Shown one piece after another: positions 12,839 through 21,752 of a stretch of DNA of 64,000 bases. Within the stretch, counting starts at the first letter, position 1. Each line of letters begins with the position of its first letter. Origin of the DNA: Hepsetus odoe (Eukaryota > Chordata > Actinopteri > Characiformes > Hepsetidae); assembly GCA_017165825.1 (NCBI GenBank), contig CM029370.1, forward strand, positions 11,071,767 through 11,135,766, written 5' to 3'. The notes beneath the pieces were generated by a model that was not told where the DNA came from, ran no database searches, and saw nothing but the letters and a program-made list of their open reading frames with translations. Position numbers and translations under genes: made by a program.

Positions 12839-12892
12839 CTTTTGAATTAGGGACACATTTGATTAATCTTCAGAAATAATCTTAAATATATA
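12626..12892. repeat. Tandem duplication plus (TA)n hairpin
   Basis: A unit of roughly 78 bases beginning tttgataaaaacagaaaat is repeated (12626-12687, then from about 12704). The second copy runs into about 78 bases of pure (TA)n (12758-12836). Past the microsatellite, 12862-12888 carries the reverse complement of the unit's taagattatttctgaagatt block. The whole can fold as a long hairpin with the (TA)n at its tip. Confidence 0.8.
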
Positions 12893-15800
12893 TACAAATA
12901 GTTTTATTTATCATATATTATTATTATGCCCTGTGACTCTGAGAGACCCTGAGAGAATGCTTGAGAGAAGAGACTTCAGTGAACAAAGTCATTACTGTGT
13001 CTCACAAATGGTCTATATCCTTGATGCATCTGATTCCCATGATAACAATGTATAGGTAAACCTCTGTGTATGTTCCAAGGCTCCAAGTCCAACATGGACT
13101 GACATTATGCTATAAATTTGCCATATTATGGATTATGTAGAGGATTTTTCCCCATAAGTTTTTATCTTTCTAATAGGACACATTTGATGAAGTATTTTCC
13201 TCCTTATTTAAATTTAGTAATGCACTAAAAAAGGTTTTTTTATATACAAAAGCAATTACCTTTGGTGTAAAGAGAATTCACAGGTGCCACTATTCCTAAT
13301 ATTCACAATGTCAGATATATATATACACACACACACAGATATATGTACTCAAATGTTTTTAACCATTGTATCTAATAAATAAAAAAAATTTTTTTCAAAT
13401 AAATGTATAATTCGAAAACCTTTTTATGCTTCTATTTACAAAATACTATACCATTTGAGTGGAATATTAAATAAAATAGACTAAAATAGCTTATTAAAAG
13501 AATATGCCAGCAGATGGCAGCAGATATGTATGAAAATAACTTGACTCTTGCACGATAGATTTTAACAACAGGAAGAATAAATTCACTTTTAAGCCAGACA
13601 TTGTTAAAATCAGATGAAAAACAATTATTAATGTATTTATATTGCATAAATACACATACAAATAAGCAACACTAGTATGTCTTTATTTAACATCATCAGA
13701 TGTTGGCCAGTGTGGGCCAGTAACAAAATTTATTTTAGTTCTTTTAATTTGTATCTGTGCTAAAGCATTAATATTTTAGGAGACCCTTTCTTCCTTACAT
13801 TTCAAAGTACTTTGTGCACACTGTTTTACATGACTTTAAAAAAATTATGAAAAGAATATGGTTACTGTCACACTGAAGTGAAGCTTCAGGAGTCCTTTGG
13901 ACCCAAAGGAACCTTATTCCAAAGCCCTACCGGTGATGGCAGAACATCCGGTCACCAACCGAACAATCCTTCCTACCACACTGAATAAAGCTATGTAGGA
14001 GTGCAAACAGCACATGGAAAATGTGGGCTGTGGTTTTATTTTATTTTCCTGGCTAGATCTTGTTTTAGAAAAAAAAGCAAAGTAAAGGGGAGAATGTGAG
14101 CTGCTCTAAACATATGCTTCTCTGAAAGGGGCAACACGTTCTGTTGGTTCGGCACACAGATTTTGTTTCCTTTTTTTTTTTTTTTACCTTTTTTATATAT
14201 ATAACATCACATTAAGCAAGACTGCAATTGTTATTAGTGCTGTGTCTGACTCAATACACCATTACGTAACATAAACCTGCACTGAAACTGCAGTTTCCTC
14301 GACTTTGTATGGCTTCGAATTTTATGTGTATGAAATGTTTGAATGCAAGCAAGCTACTACTTGCCCTATAAAAAAATATGCAGTTGTTCTTGCACTTGCA
14401 CAATCATATTTCACAATCATAGTATGAAGGGTGGGGTAGGAAACTTGTAGCATAAAATGCTGAACAATGAGGAACCCCATGTTATTTTAATATCTCTGGT
14501 AACTCATACAATTTCACATGAAACATTGTTACATGGTTTTATTATGTTGCCTATTACGTTCAACACAGAAAAATGAATAAGTGCCCATAATTAAGCCTAA
14601 TCATATTTTGGATAAACAGATTCAACTGTTGGGCCTTTTTATGATCAAGTCTGTTGAGCAATGACAGTGACCTAAAAATTAAAACTTGTTTTGTTAATGC
14701 CTAATGGAATCACTACTTAGAAAATACAGCATATAAGCACCTACACTTTAAAAAATCGTCTTAAATATTTATTCATTTATTTATGCATTTATAGGAATTT
14801 AATGAATTGTTTTTAAGGATTTTTTAAAATTGGAGGACTATTATTTATATATATATATAAAACTGATTAAAAACTGATTCAGAGTCAGTGGGGTGACAGA
14901 TAACTGGGTGAATCACCTGTGAACTATCCTTCATTCAAAACAGAAGAATTTTCAGAAAAAATCTAATTGGGAAGTGGTATTTGAAGTTCCTGTAGCATGT
15001 GATGCTTCGTAAAAATATCTAAAGTACAAACCTTCATTGCAACAATCATTTCAGTGTAGTAGTGAAGCAAATCCTTATAGGCTCTTATTATCAATGGGTA
15101 TTTATTGACTCAAACATCACTGTGACCATATGGAGATTAAATTTGGTTAAAAATGGTCCTCAACAATTTCTCACTAGTGCAGTTTACCATATTACAATCT
15201 TGTTTTCAGTGTATTTGGCTTGGGTTCATGACCTCTTATTGGAACTGCATGGAATGTATTACTTCTGACCATTATGGGCATCAGTATTGTCAGCTGGACT
15301 GCCAACTGTAAAAGCTAGAGAACAATTCAAACCTACTACTTAAACGGTCAGGCTAAGGGGAGTACTGATTTGAGCAATGTTGTCAAGCGCTGGTACATTG
15401 CCTGTACTGAAGCAATTGCTTCAATTTCAGCAGTGTTATAGCTGAAGATAAGAGTTTTGACAAATCAAGGTAGGTTACTTAGGAGATTTCAAAGAGAAAG
15501 TGAAAATGAGGGTAGTGAAAGTTAATTGTTAGTGTTTTAGTTTTTTAGTAGTGCATACTAAAATTATCAAAAAAAAAAAAAAAGCAATAGATTAAGTACA
15601 TGGCTGAGTTTACTGGCAGGCTGTTAATCATAAAGCCTTTACATGTGAAGATTATTAAAACACCACCAGAGAAAAACAAACATGGCCTGATCCTAATAGA
15701 ATTAAAAACAGAATCAAATCAACCTATTTATGTCAGTTGGTATTAAAGTGGAGATTAATATACTGTATGCTACCTAGTGATCAAAACCAGGGATAAGCTA

Positions 15801-16917
15801 AAATGAGTCATTCTAGTGTGTTTGTGGAACTGTAAGCATTGCAGTTCAAAATTTTTTCTTATTTTACATGTTAGTTGTAATGTTACAACTGTTTTTTGAC
15901 ATGAGTTTACACACAGATTTTACCGGGTATTACTAGATATTTATTATAGCAATTTACTACCAAGGCTTATATGATTAAGTGATAAAGCATTAATTGAGGA
16001 GACAATTAAAATATCAACGACATGCAATGTTTTCATTGTTGCATTTAGTTGAAAATGACAATTCTCAAGTTTTTTATTATTGTTTTTTTTTTTTCTGTAT
16101 GGTGGTTCATTGTCAAAATCGTATATGATATTTTGCACTGGACATCACAAAGGTACCCATTTTTTATGCTTCGGACTTTTTTCATTACAATGACTTGTGC
16201 TTTTGATACCTCAGGTTTGAACATATTAATGATTGTAGATGAATACCAGGGACTACTGACAAAAAATGTCCAAGGAGTAAATTACATAGATCATATACAC
16301 GTAATACAAATTACATATATACACACACAAGTGCTCTGGCTCTGTACTCCAGTTTAGTTAAGGTGTTTCAACACAGACAGGTTTTGTAAAATATCTGTAT
16401 TTCAAGTCCCTCTCAAAATCTGATATAGGATGGGATGGTTTTCTGAAAGGTTAAAGAAATATAAGGTGCATTTTAATATTGGAGTTTCCAAAAGATTAAA
16501 AAGGATTTGGACTGATGGCATGGCCCATAATGAACTCCTTTCATGTATGAATGCATGATTATGAGCATACAGAACTATGGGCATTCAATATATACATCTG
16601 CTGGAATGTTCCCCATTCTAATCAATAAATCAAGTACTTCAAGCAACATGATTCACAGAAGATCAAAATACCTTTAATATTTCACGACTACTTCAATATG
16701 CTTTGGAGGAAATGCACAAGTTGATTCACTTAATGCTTGACAGTTCTACATAAAAGAGCAATGTAATTGAAACTAATGTAGCCTAATAAGCAGACAGGAA
16801 AGGGGAGGGCACAAACACTTAGAGCTAAATATTATACTGTATGTTGTGGGTATCAATCTAAAAACGTAAGTGCAGATATACAGTCTCTATGTATACGAGA
16901 GTATAAACATATATGGT

Positions 16918-16923
<6 letters not shown>
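12893..16923. other. AT-rich intergenic spacer
   Basis: There is no convincing gene. The stretch contains short poly-A, poly-T and (TA)n runs and a small pair of short hairpins near 13873-13910. Open frames such as 16049-16357 (+) are composed of AT-rich codons and show no recognised domain. Candidate AATAAA sites on the minus strand (for example the reverse complement of 16073-16078) could serve a long hivep2 3' UTR. Confidence 0.4.
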
Positions 16924-16997
<74 letters not shown>

Positions 16998-17025
16998 ATT
17001 CTAATATATAAAGCCACTTTACAAT

Positions 17026-17101
<76 letters not shown>
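16924..17101. repeat. Twin (TA)n microsatellites with a short spacer
   Basis: Two pure TA runs, about 70 bases each (16924-16994 and 17029-17101), are separated by about 35 bases of unique sequence. They lie just beyond the probable 3' UTR of hivep2. Confidence 0.95.
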
Positions 17102-17105
<4 letters not shown>

Positions 17106-17673
17106 TCTAGTTATGCAATAGTAAAACCCATGCTTTACATAGAAAAGGCATACACAACATTAAGAAAAATTTACAATTTATGAAACATAATACAATAAAT
17201 AGTATATAGAATTATAGAATTGCTGCTGTACACAAAAGCCATTTAATTTCACTCATATAAAAATATGTTTTAGTGCAACCATACATATATTGATACTTCA
17301 CATCATCAGACTCAGGTGTCCATAAAGACAGCAAATTGCATTTAATACAAAGCAGATACACAAAACTTGATATATTTACACGTCTTCCTGTTTCATATGC
17401 TTATAAGAGTATAAGCAAAAAAGTAAAGAAAAGGCACACACATCTGTACATTTAAAAGTACCAGACAGAGTTCAAAAGCAATTTTGGTCAGGCTCATATA
17501 CAGGTATAAGTTAACATATATTCTCTGAAATTTTAAATAAGAAAGTAATCATAGTTGAAATAGCAAACCAGATTATAAAAGGCATGCTACACTGTACATG
17601 TACATTGAAATTGTTGAAAATTTTAACAGTTTGCTTATTTAAAGACTTAAAGACTGCTTAGGTATGTGTGACA

Positions 17674-17710
<37 letters not shown>

Positions 17711-17755
17711 CGTACAGTATGAGTGTAATTTACTGCCCCTCCCTTTTAACAATGT
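17102..17755 (-). other. hivep2: Probable hivep2 3' UTR
   Basis: This follows the likely stop codon of hivep2 on the minus strand and has no coding potential. It includes a (CA)n run on the transcript strand (17675-17707), a Pumilio-like TGTAAATA (reverse complement of 17374-17381) and ATTAAA-type weak polyadenylation signals near 17242 and 17339. The 3' boundary cannot be fixed; the TA microsatellites at 17101 may lie inside or beyond it. Assignment rests on position only. Confidence 0.4.
17675..17707. repeat. (TG)n microsatellite
   Basis: A pure TG run of about 33 bases inside the probable hivep2 3' UTR, where it would be transcribed as (CA)n. Confidence 0.95.
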
Positions 17756-17892
17756 TCACCTGTTGTCAGTGTTGTCTTTTGATTCTATGTCTTTCTTTGT
17801 GCTGGTTGGTTCCTCGCCATAGCCCTGCTGGCCAGGTGATTTCTCTGCCACCTCTGCACTATAGGCAGGGGAATGGCGTGCTGAATGCGTCT

Positions 17893-18501
17893 TTAATGTG
17901 GATGACACACCACTTTCAGAGTGTAAGGGTGTCTGATCTCTGAGCTGTTGAAGTGCTGGAGCCTGCTTGCACTCTCCTGTTGGTCTGAGGGAGACTGGTG
18001 GAACTGCTCAACAGGACCAGCTAGCTTTTCTTGAGGCTCTTCTGAAGCTATGCATAAAGAAGCAATGGCCTTAGTGCATGTCTGGATGCTCTCTTCTTGC
18101 TTGCTTTCTTTGTCACCTTGCTCCTTGCTGTCTTCTCTGGAATTCTGAGAAGATGGTGAGGGATGAGATACAGACTTGGGGGACACTGCCTTCTCCTGAG
18201 GTTGACATGAATCCTCTGCACCTTGTTTACTGCTGTTAGCTCCATGACCCTCTGACTGGTGGAAAGACACCTCACTAGTGCTGGACTCCTCTGAAGTGCT
18301 CTTCTGAAGTGGAAGGCGGGTGGGGTGTACGAGGCCTGTGACAGAATGCACCATCTGGATGCCACCGATTGGAATCATGGGAAAAGGTGTGCGGACCTGC
18401 TGCTGGGAGTGGAGGGGAAGATGGCTAAACAGACCCTGGTGTGTACAGGGAGCCTCAGTGCTATGAACATCTCCTTGGTGATAACAGCTCTTCCGTTGAT
18501 C
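17893..18501 (-). CDS. hivep2: hivep2 terminal coding exon (frameshifted near its end)
   Basis: The acceptor is tcattAG then GATCAACGG, so the exon starts at 18501 in phase 0. The reading gives DQRKSCYHQGDVHSTEAP, then 'LFSHLPLHSQQQVRTPFP' and 'MIPIGGIQMVHS', matching the C-terminal region of vertebrate HIVEP2. Further on 'SIQTCTKAIASL' matches a conserved patch. The open frame stops at 17893-17895. A neighbouring frame, entered by a one-base shift around 17935-17940, reads QTPLHSESGVSS and stays open for about 60 codons to a TGA at 17756-17758. That is closer to the expected tail, so the annotated stop is probably caused by a 1-nt deletion or a sequence error. The exon encodes the serine-rich C-terminus of the nuclear factor; no fingers lie here. 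Confidence 0.85.
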   Translation of the reverse strand, partial: DQRKSCYHQGDVHSTEAPCTHQGLFSHLPLHSQQQVRTPFPMIPIGGIQMVHSVTGLVHPTRLPLQKSTSEESSTSEVSFHQSEGHGANSSKQGAEDSCQPQEKAVSPKSVSHPSPSSQNSREDSKEQGDKESKQEESIQTCTKAIASLCIASEEPQEKLAGPVEQFHQSPSDQQESASRLQHFNSSEIRHPYTLKVVCHPH

Positions 18502-18907
18502 CTAATGATTTGGAGTGGAAGATAGAATGAGTTACAACTCAGCATCTCAGTAACAGTGCACATTCTCAGTGACCAACAGTTAAATCATAGATCATCATAA
18601 ACTAATCATCTAACGGAATAAATACTGTGGAATTAGTGTCCATATATTATGTATCTATTTATTAAAATGAGCCCATTTTAAATTTTCAAACATATTAATT
18701 GGATTAATAATTAATAATTAATGTATAATTAATTAATATAACAAATGCCCCATCTAGAACTGGGACAGCAAAGACAAGAGAAGCTATACACTTATTCCAT
18801 ATGCATTTAATACATCTCTAAGTCTGTGAAAGAAAATAATTGTTCTCCAGACTATATGTTTTTCTCATTAAGTTATTATTGTGACTTCAATCAAATCAAT
18901 TACGTAC

Positions 18908-19834
18908 CATTTGAATTTCTGACTGGCTTCTGTTCTTGTGAGCCATTGAAGTCATCTCTCCAATTGGATGCTGGTTTAAGGTCCAAGGTCCACTATGATG
19001 GTGAAGGCCCCTTCGTGGGGACAATGGTCTGATTATGCCCTTGTGGCGGCTTCTGGGAGACAGCTCACGTCTGCCTGAGAGTACCCTTCCTGGAGAAGTT
19101 GGCCTTCTGGCATTTGAGATGGGTGAAAGATGGTCTCTGGGAGACAGATCCCTCCTAGGGGACAAATCCCTTCGATAGAGATCTCTCCTGGGGGAGAGTG
19201 GTCTAAGGGGAGATGCCTCTCGTCTTGGTGACCAGCAAAGCCTCATTGAAGTACCCTTTGGAGATAAATATCTCTACGGCGAGGAGCTCTCGAAGAGGTG
19301 AAGAGTCATAGCCGGGTGATGATAAACGAGAAGGAGAAAAGTCAAAGGAAGATGAGCTGTGCTCTGGAGACAAACCAAAATCTTCATCCATGGAGCTAGG
19401 CACTTCCAGTCTGTTTTTGTAATCTTCACCTAGATCACTTTGCATGAGTTTGTGGTAGTCTGTCATATGGGGCTCTCCAGCCCGCTCACTAGGCACCATA
19501 AGCTGGGTAATTTGAATGCTGGGCAGACTAGTAAAATAGCCAAAGAGTGGTTGTTTGGGGGCTGAGCCCAATAGCTCAGGTGTATTCTCTTGGGAAGCCA
19601 GCACCGCGCTTGCCGAGTGAGAGGGGATGACATAGGGCTGTGGGCTTGTGCTTCGAGAGCGTGTCTTTGGAGTTGAATCACCATCGTAATCGTCATCATC
19701 TTCTTCATCTTCATCCACCTCATCGCCATCTTCTTCAGGCACATCTGAATCATCAGCATCAGAAAATTGGTGCTTTGCCATTATTTCTAACATGCCAATC
19801 TTCCCAGGATCCCTTTGAACATCCTCAGTAGGAT
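18908..19834 (-). CDS. hivep2: hivep2 acidic and SPRR-repeat exon (frame-broken)
   Basis: The acceptor is ttttccAG then ATCCTACTG (exon start 19834), and the donor is ATG|GTACGT (exon end 18908, phase 0). The first part reads HQFSDADDSDVPEEDGDEV and a long acidic run, then STPKTRSRSTSPQP and SSPGYDSSP, all hallmarks of HIVEP2 after its C-terminal fingers. The downstream part, in another frame (18896-19246), holds the serine-proline-arginine repeats (LSPRRDL, RRDLSPRRDLSP) typical of this protein. Between them, around 19274-19300, the frame is lost: a net shift of two bases (for example an AG lost from a GAGAG run) and a TAG at 19274-19276 where a lysine codon would be expected. Taken literally, translation ends at 19203. 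Confidence 0.85.
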
Positions 19835-20482
19835 CTGGAAAAAAAAAATATTTTATTGCACAGGCAGAAATAGCTATAGCACAGAAATAACATCAATAAT
19901 GATGCTGTCTTTACATGTTTTATGACCAAACTGGTATGTCGAATATCATGCCTTCACAGACTCAAACACTTTTTTTCTGAATTTTTACATAAATATCTCT
20001 TCAACATTGTCATATTCTAAGCTAGTCATGTTCACTCAATAGCTTCAAGAGTTCTGCCTCAATCACACATTACTATTACTATTACATACGCTAACAGCCT
20101 TCTGCATTTACTACCACCATACTGAGTAATGGTGGAGAAAGAGTGCTATCTTAAACTCTGAAGCCAATTATACTCTCAGCCATGGATTGCTGTGGCATTG
20201 CTAGAGATCATGCTTACACTGTTAGACTGTAACTCATTTATTTAAACTGGACTGAGGAGGTCACTGGGTTCCTACTTTTCAACTCTCTTTGAATGGATGT
20301 GTTTCAGATGAGAACATTTTTATTACAGACTTTATTTTGGGCATTTTATATAAAAGCTGGCAGTATCTGTGTTCCCATTTCAATTAAAACTAATAGTCCT
20401 GTGCCAGTACAATGTACAAGGCACAGTATTTATCACATTATTGGCTGCTCTCAACATAATGTGCTCAGTGACTGATTCATAC

Positions 20483-20584
20483 CAGTTTCCTCTGCGTCCG
20501 CGTCATCCACAGATGTCACTGACACCCCCAGCTCCAAACACTTCTTCATGTGGGCTTTTGACTTCATGTGTTTGGTTAGGTTTC
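20483..20584 (-). CDS. hivep2: hivep2 exon for the last half of the C-terminal finger pair
   Basis: The acceptor is ctctttcAG then GAAACC, the donor is ACTG|GTATGA, and the length is 102 nt. With one G from the preceding exon it reads GNLTKHMKSKAHMKKCLELG, then VSVTSVDDADAEET. The two histidines (TKH...KAH) complete the second finger of the C-terminal ZAS domain, whose cysteines lie in the previous exon. The exon is intact and its phase fits both neighbours. The ZAS finger pair binds kappaB-like enhancer DNA. Confidence 0.92.
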
Positions 20585-20792
20585 CTGAAAGAGTTTTAAA
20601 GCGTAGCATTGGATTGCGTAAGAAAACCTCTGGCCCGTAAATTGATTCACCTTTTTCTTCAAAAGTCCAATGTCTGTACAGATATCTGTACTTCCATCTC
20701 AACACTAATATTATGCTATGATTTATGCCTTTGTTTTTAAAACAGGTGATAAGCATTTGCCTGTATGTGTGCTTAAAAATGGAGAAGAAATA

Positions 20793-20960
20793 TTTGTTTT
20801 TAAGCGGGGATTGCAGAACTTGCAGACATACGGCCTGACATCAGTGTGTGTGCGAATATGTTTCTTCAGCATGCTTGGCTTCTTGCAGCAGATCCCACTC
20901 CTCACAGATGTACTTTCCTCGACCTGCCTGCACGTAAACATAGTCCTCATTGATTTGTAG
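20793..20960 (-). CDS. hivep2: hivep2 exon for the C-terminal ZAS fingers, disrupted
   Basis: The acceptor is tttattttAG then CTACAAATC (exon start 20960). The reading includes GICCKKPSMLKKHIRTHTDV and RPYVCKFCN, the first finger and the start of the second finger of the conserved C-terminal pair. Against the usual vertebrate exon (about 176 nt as remembered) this one is about 8 nt short. Gaps can be placed near 20951, 20930, 20924 and 20896, and at the donor (20792), where the expected AAAG|GT reads AAAT. The frame between 20951 and 20896 is shifted, so the first finger's leading cysteines are lost as written, yet it stays open. The second finger's F-A-F core reads P-R-L. No GT donor remains at the expected place. 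It is either a decayed exon or a poorly resolved stretch of assembly. Confidence 0.8.
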
Positions 20961-21094
20961 CTAAAATAAACCATGGATGGCGCCCAATAACATAAAGGTT
21001 TCACACACAGCAGAATGTTTATAGGTGCTGATATCAAATATATCAAGTTTCTAACTTTTATTCTTTCAGAAGTATGGCAAATTGTCTAGACATG

Positions 21095-21178
21095 TGTATG
21101 TGTGTGTGTGTGTATATATGTGTATGTGTGTATATATGTGTATGTGTGTATGTGTGTATATATATGTGTATGTGTGTA

Positions 21179-21218
<40 letters not shown>

Positions 21219-21221
21219 CAT

Positions 21222-21257
<36 letters not shown>

Positions 21258-21258
21258 G
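21095..21258. repeat. Compound (TG)n/(TA)n/(CA)n microsatellite
   Basis: TG-rich repeats (21095-21195) pass into (TA)n, then a short catacacacacaca block, then (TA)n again to 21258. The TG-TA arm and the TA-CA arm are complementary, so 21178-21232 can fold back on itself. It lies in the hivep2 intron between the linker exon and the disrupted finger exon. Confidence 0.95.
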
Positions 21259-21367
21259 TTATTTGTGTACCACAGCAAATGATTTAATTACTCCTCAAAA
21301 GGAAGGAAGCCAAATTCTAAGAATATGTAGTTGGATTTTCTAGACTGTGACACACATTTTTGCTTAC

Positions 21368-21519
21368 CCTCCTTCAAAGATTTTAATGCGAGTGGGTTCA
21401 TGCTGCTTTGAGGAAGCCTCCTTCTCTCCATGGTCCTCTTTCCCTCTTTCTCTTGAGTTTACTCCCTTCATTTTTTTCCCAAACTTGCCAACATCCAACT
21501 GCATTAGCTCTGGCTTCAT
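21368..21519 (-). CDS. hivep2: hivep2 linker exon before the C-terminal fingers
   Basis: The acceptor is acatttttAG then ATGAAGCC (start 21519), the donor is GGAGG|GTAAGC (end 21368), and the length is 152 nt. It reads MKPELMQLDVGKFGKKMKG and ends in SSKQHEPTRIKIFEGG. The RIKIFEGG motif immediately precedes the C-terminal ZAS fingers in all HIVEP proteins. The phase is correct: the main exon ends after a whole codon, and this exon ends with two bases of a glycine codon. It is intact. Confidence 0.93.
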
Positions 21520-21752
21520 CTAAAAATGTAAATAAAAATTTAGAATATGTGATGATGTGAAGTTGTAAACAGGACAACATAAAAGAAACAGCAACTAACT
21601 CGCAAAAATAAGTCAAACTGTTCTCTCAGGATATAATAAATATTCATGCACACCAATACACAAATATATGGAATATTATTATTTATTCATACACGTATTT
21701 TCAAACTGATTCTAGGTTTGACTTTTATTGATTAATGACTTGCATTTCATAC

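Noticed and set aside
21066..21343. Overlapping open frames rich in Tyr-Ile, Cys-Val and His-Thr
   Set aside because: They are produced by the TG/TA/CA microsatellite in an intron of hivep2.
17893..21519. A processed pseudogene reading for the 3' part of hivep2
   Set aside because: The pieces are separated by introns with mostly good GT-AG signals and correct phases, so this is an intron-bearing gene, not a retrocopy.
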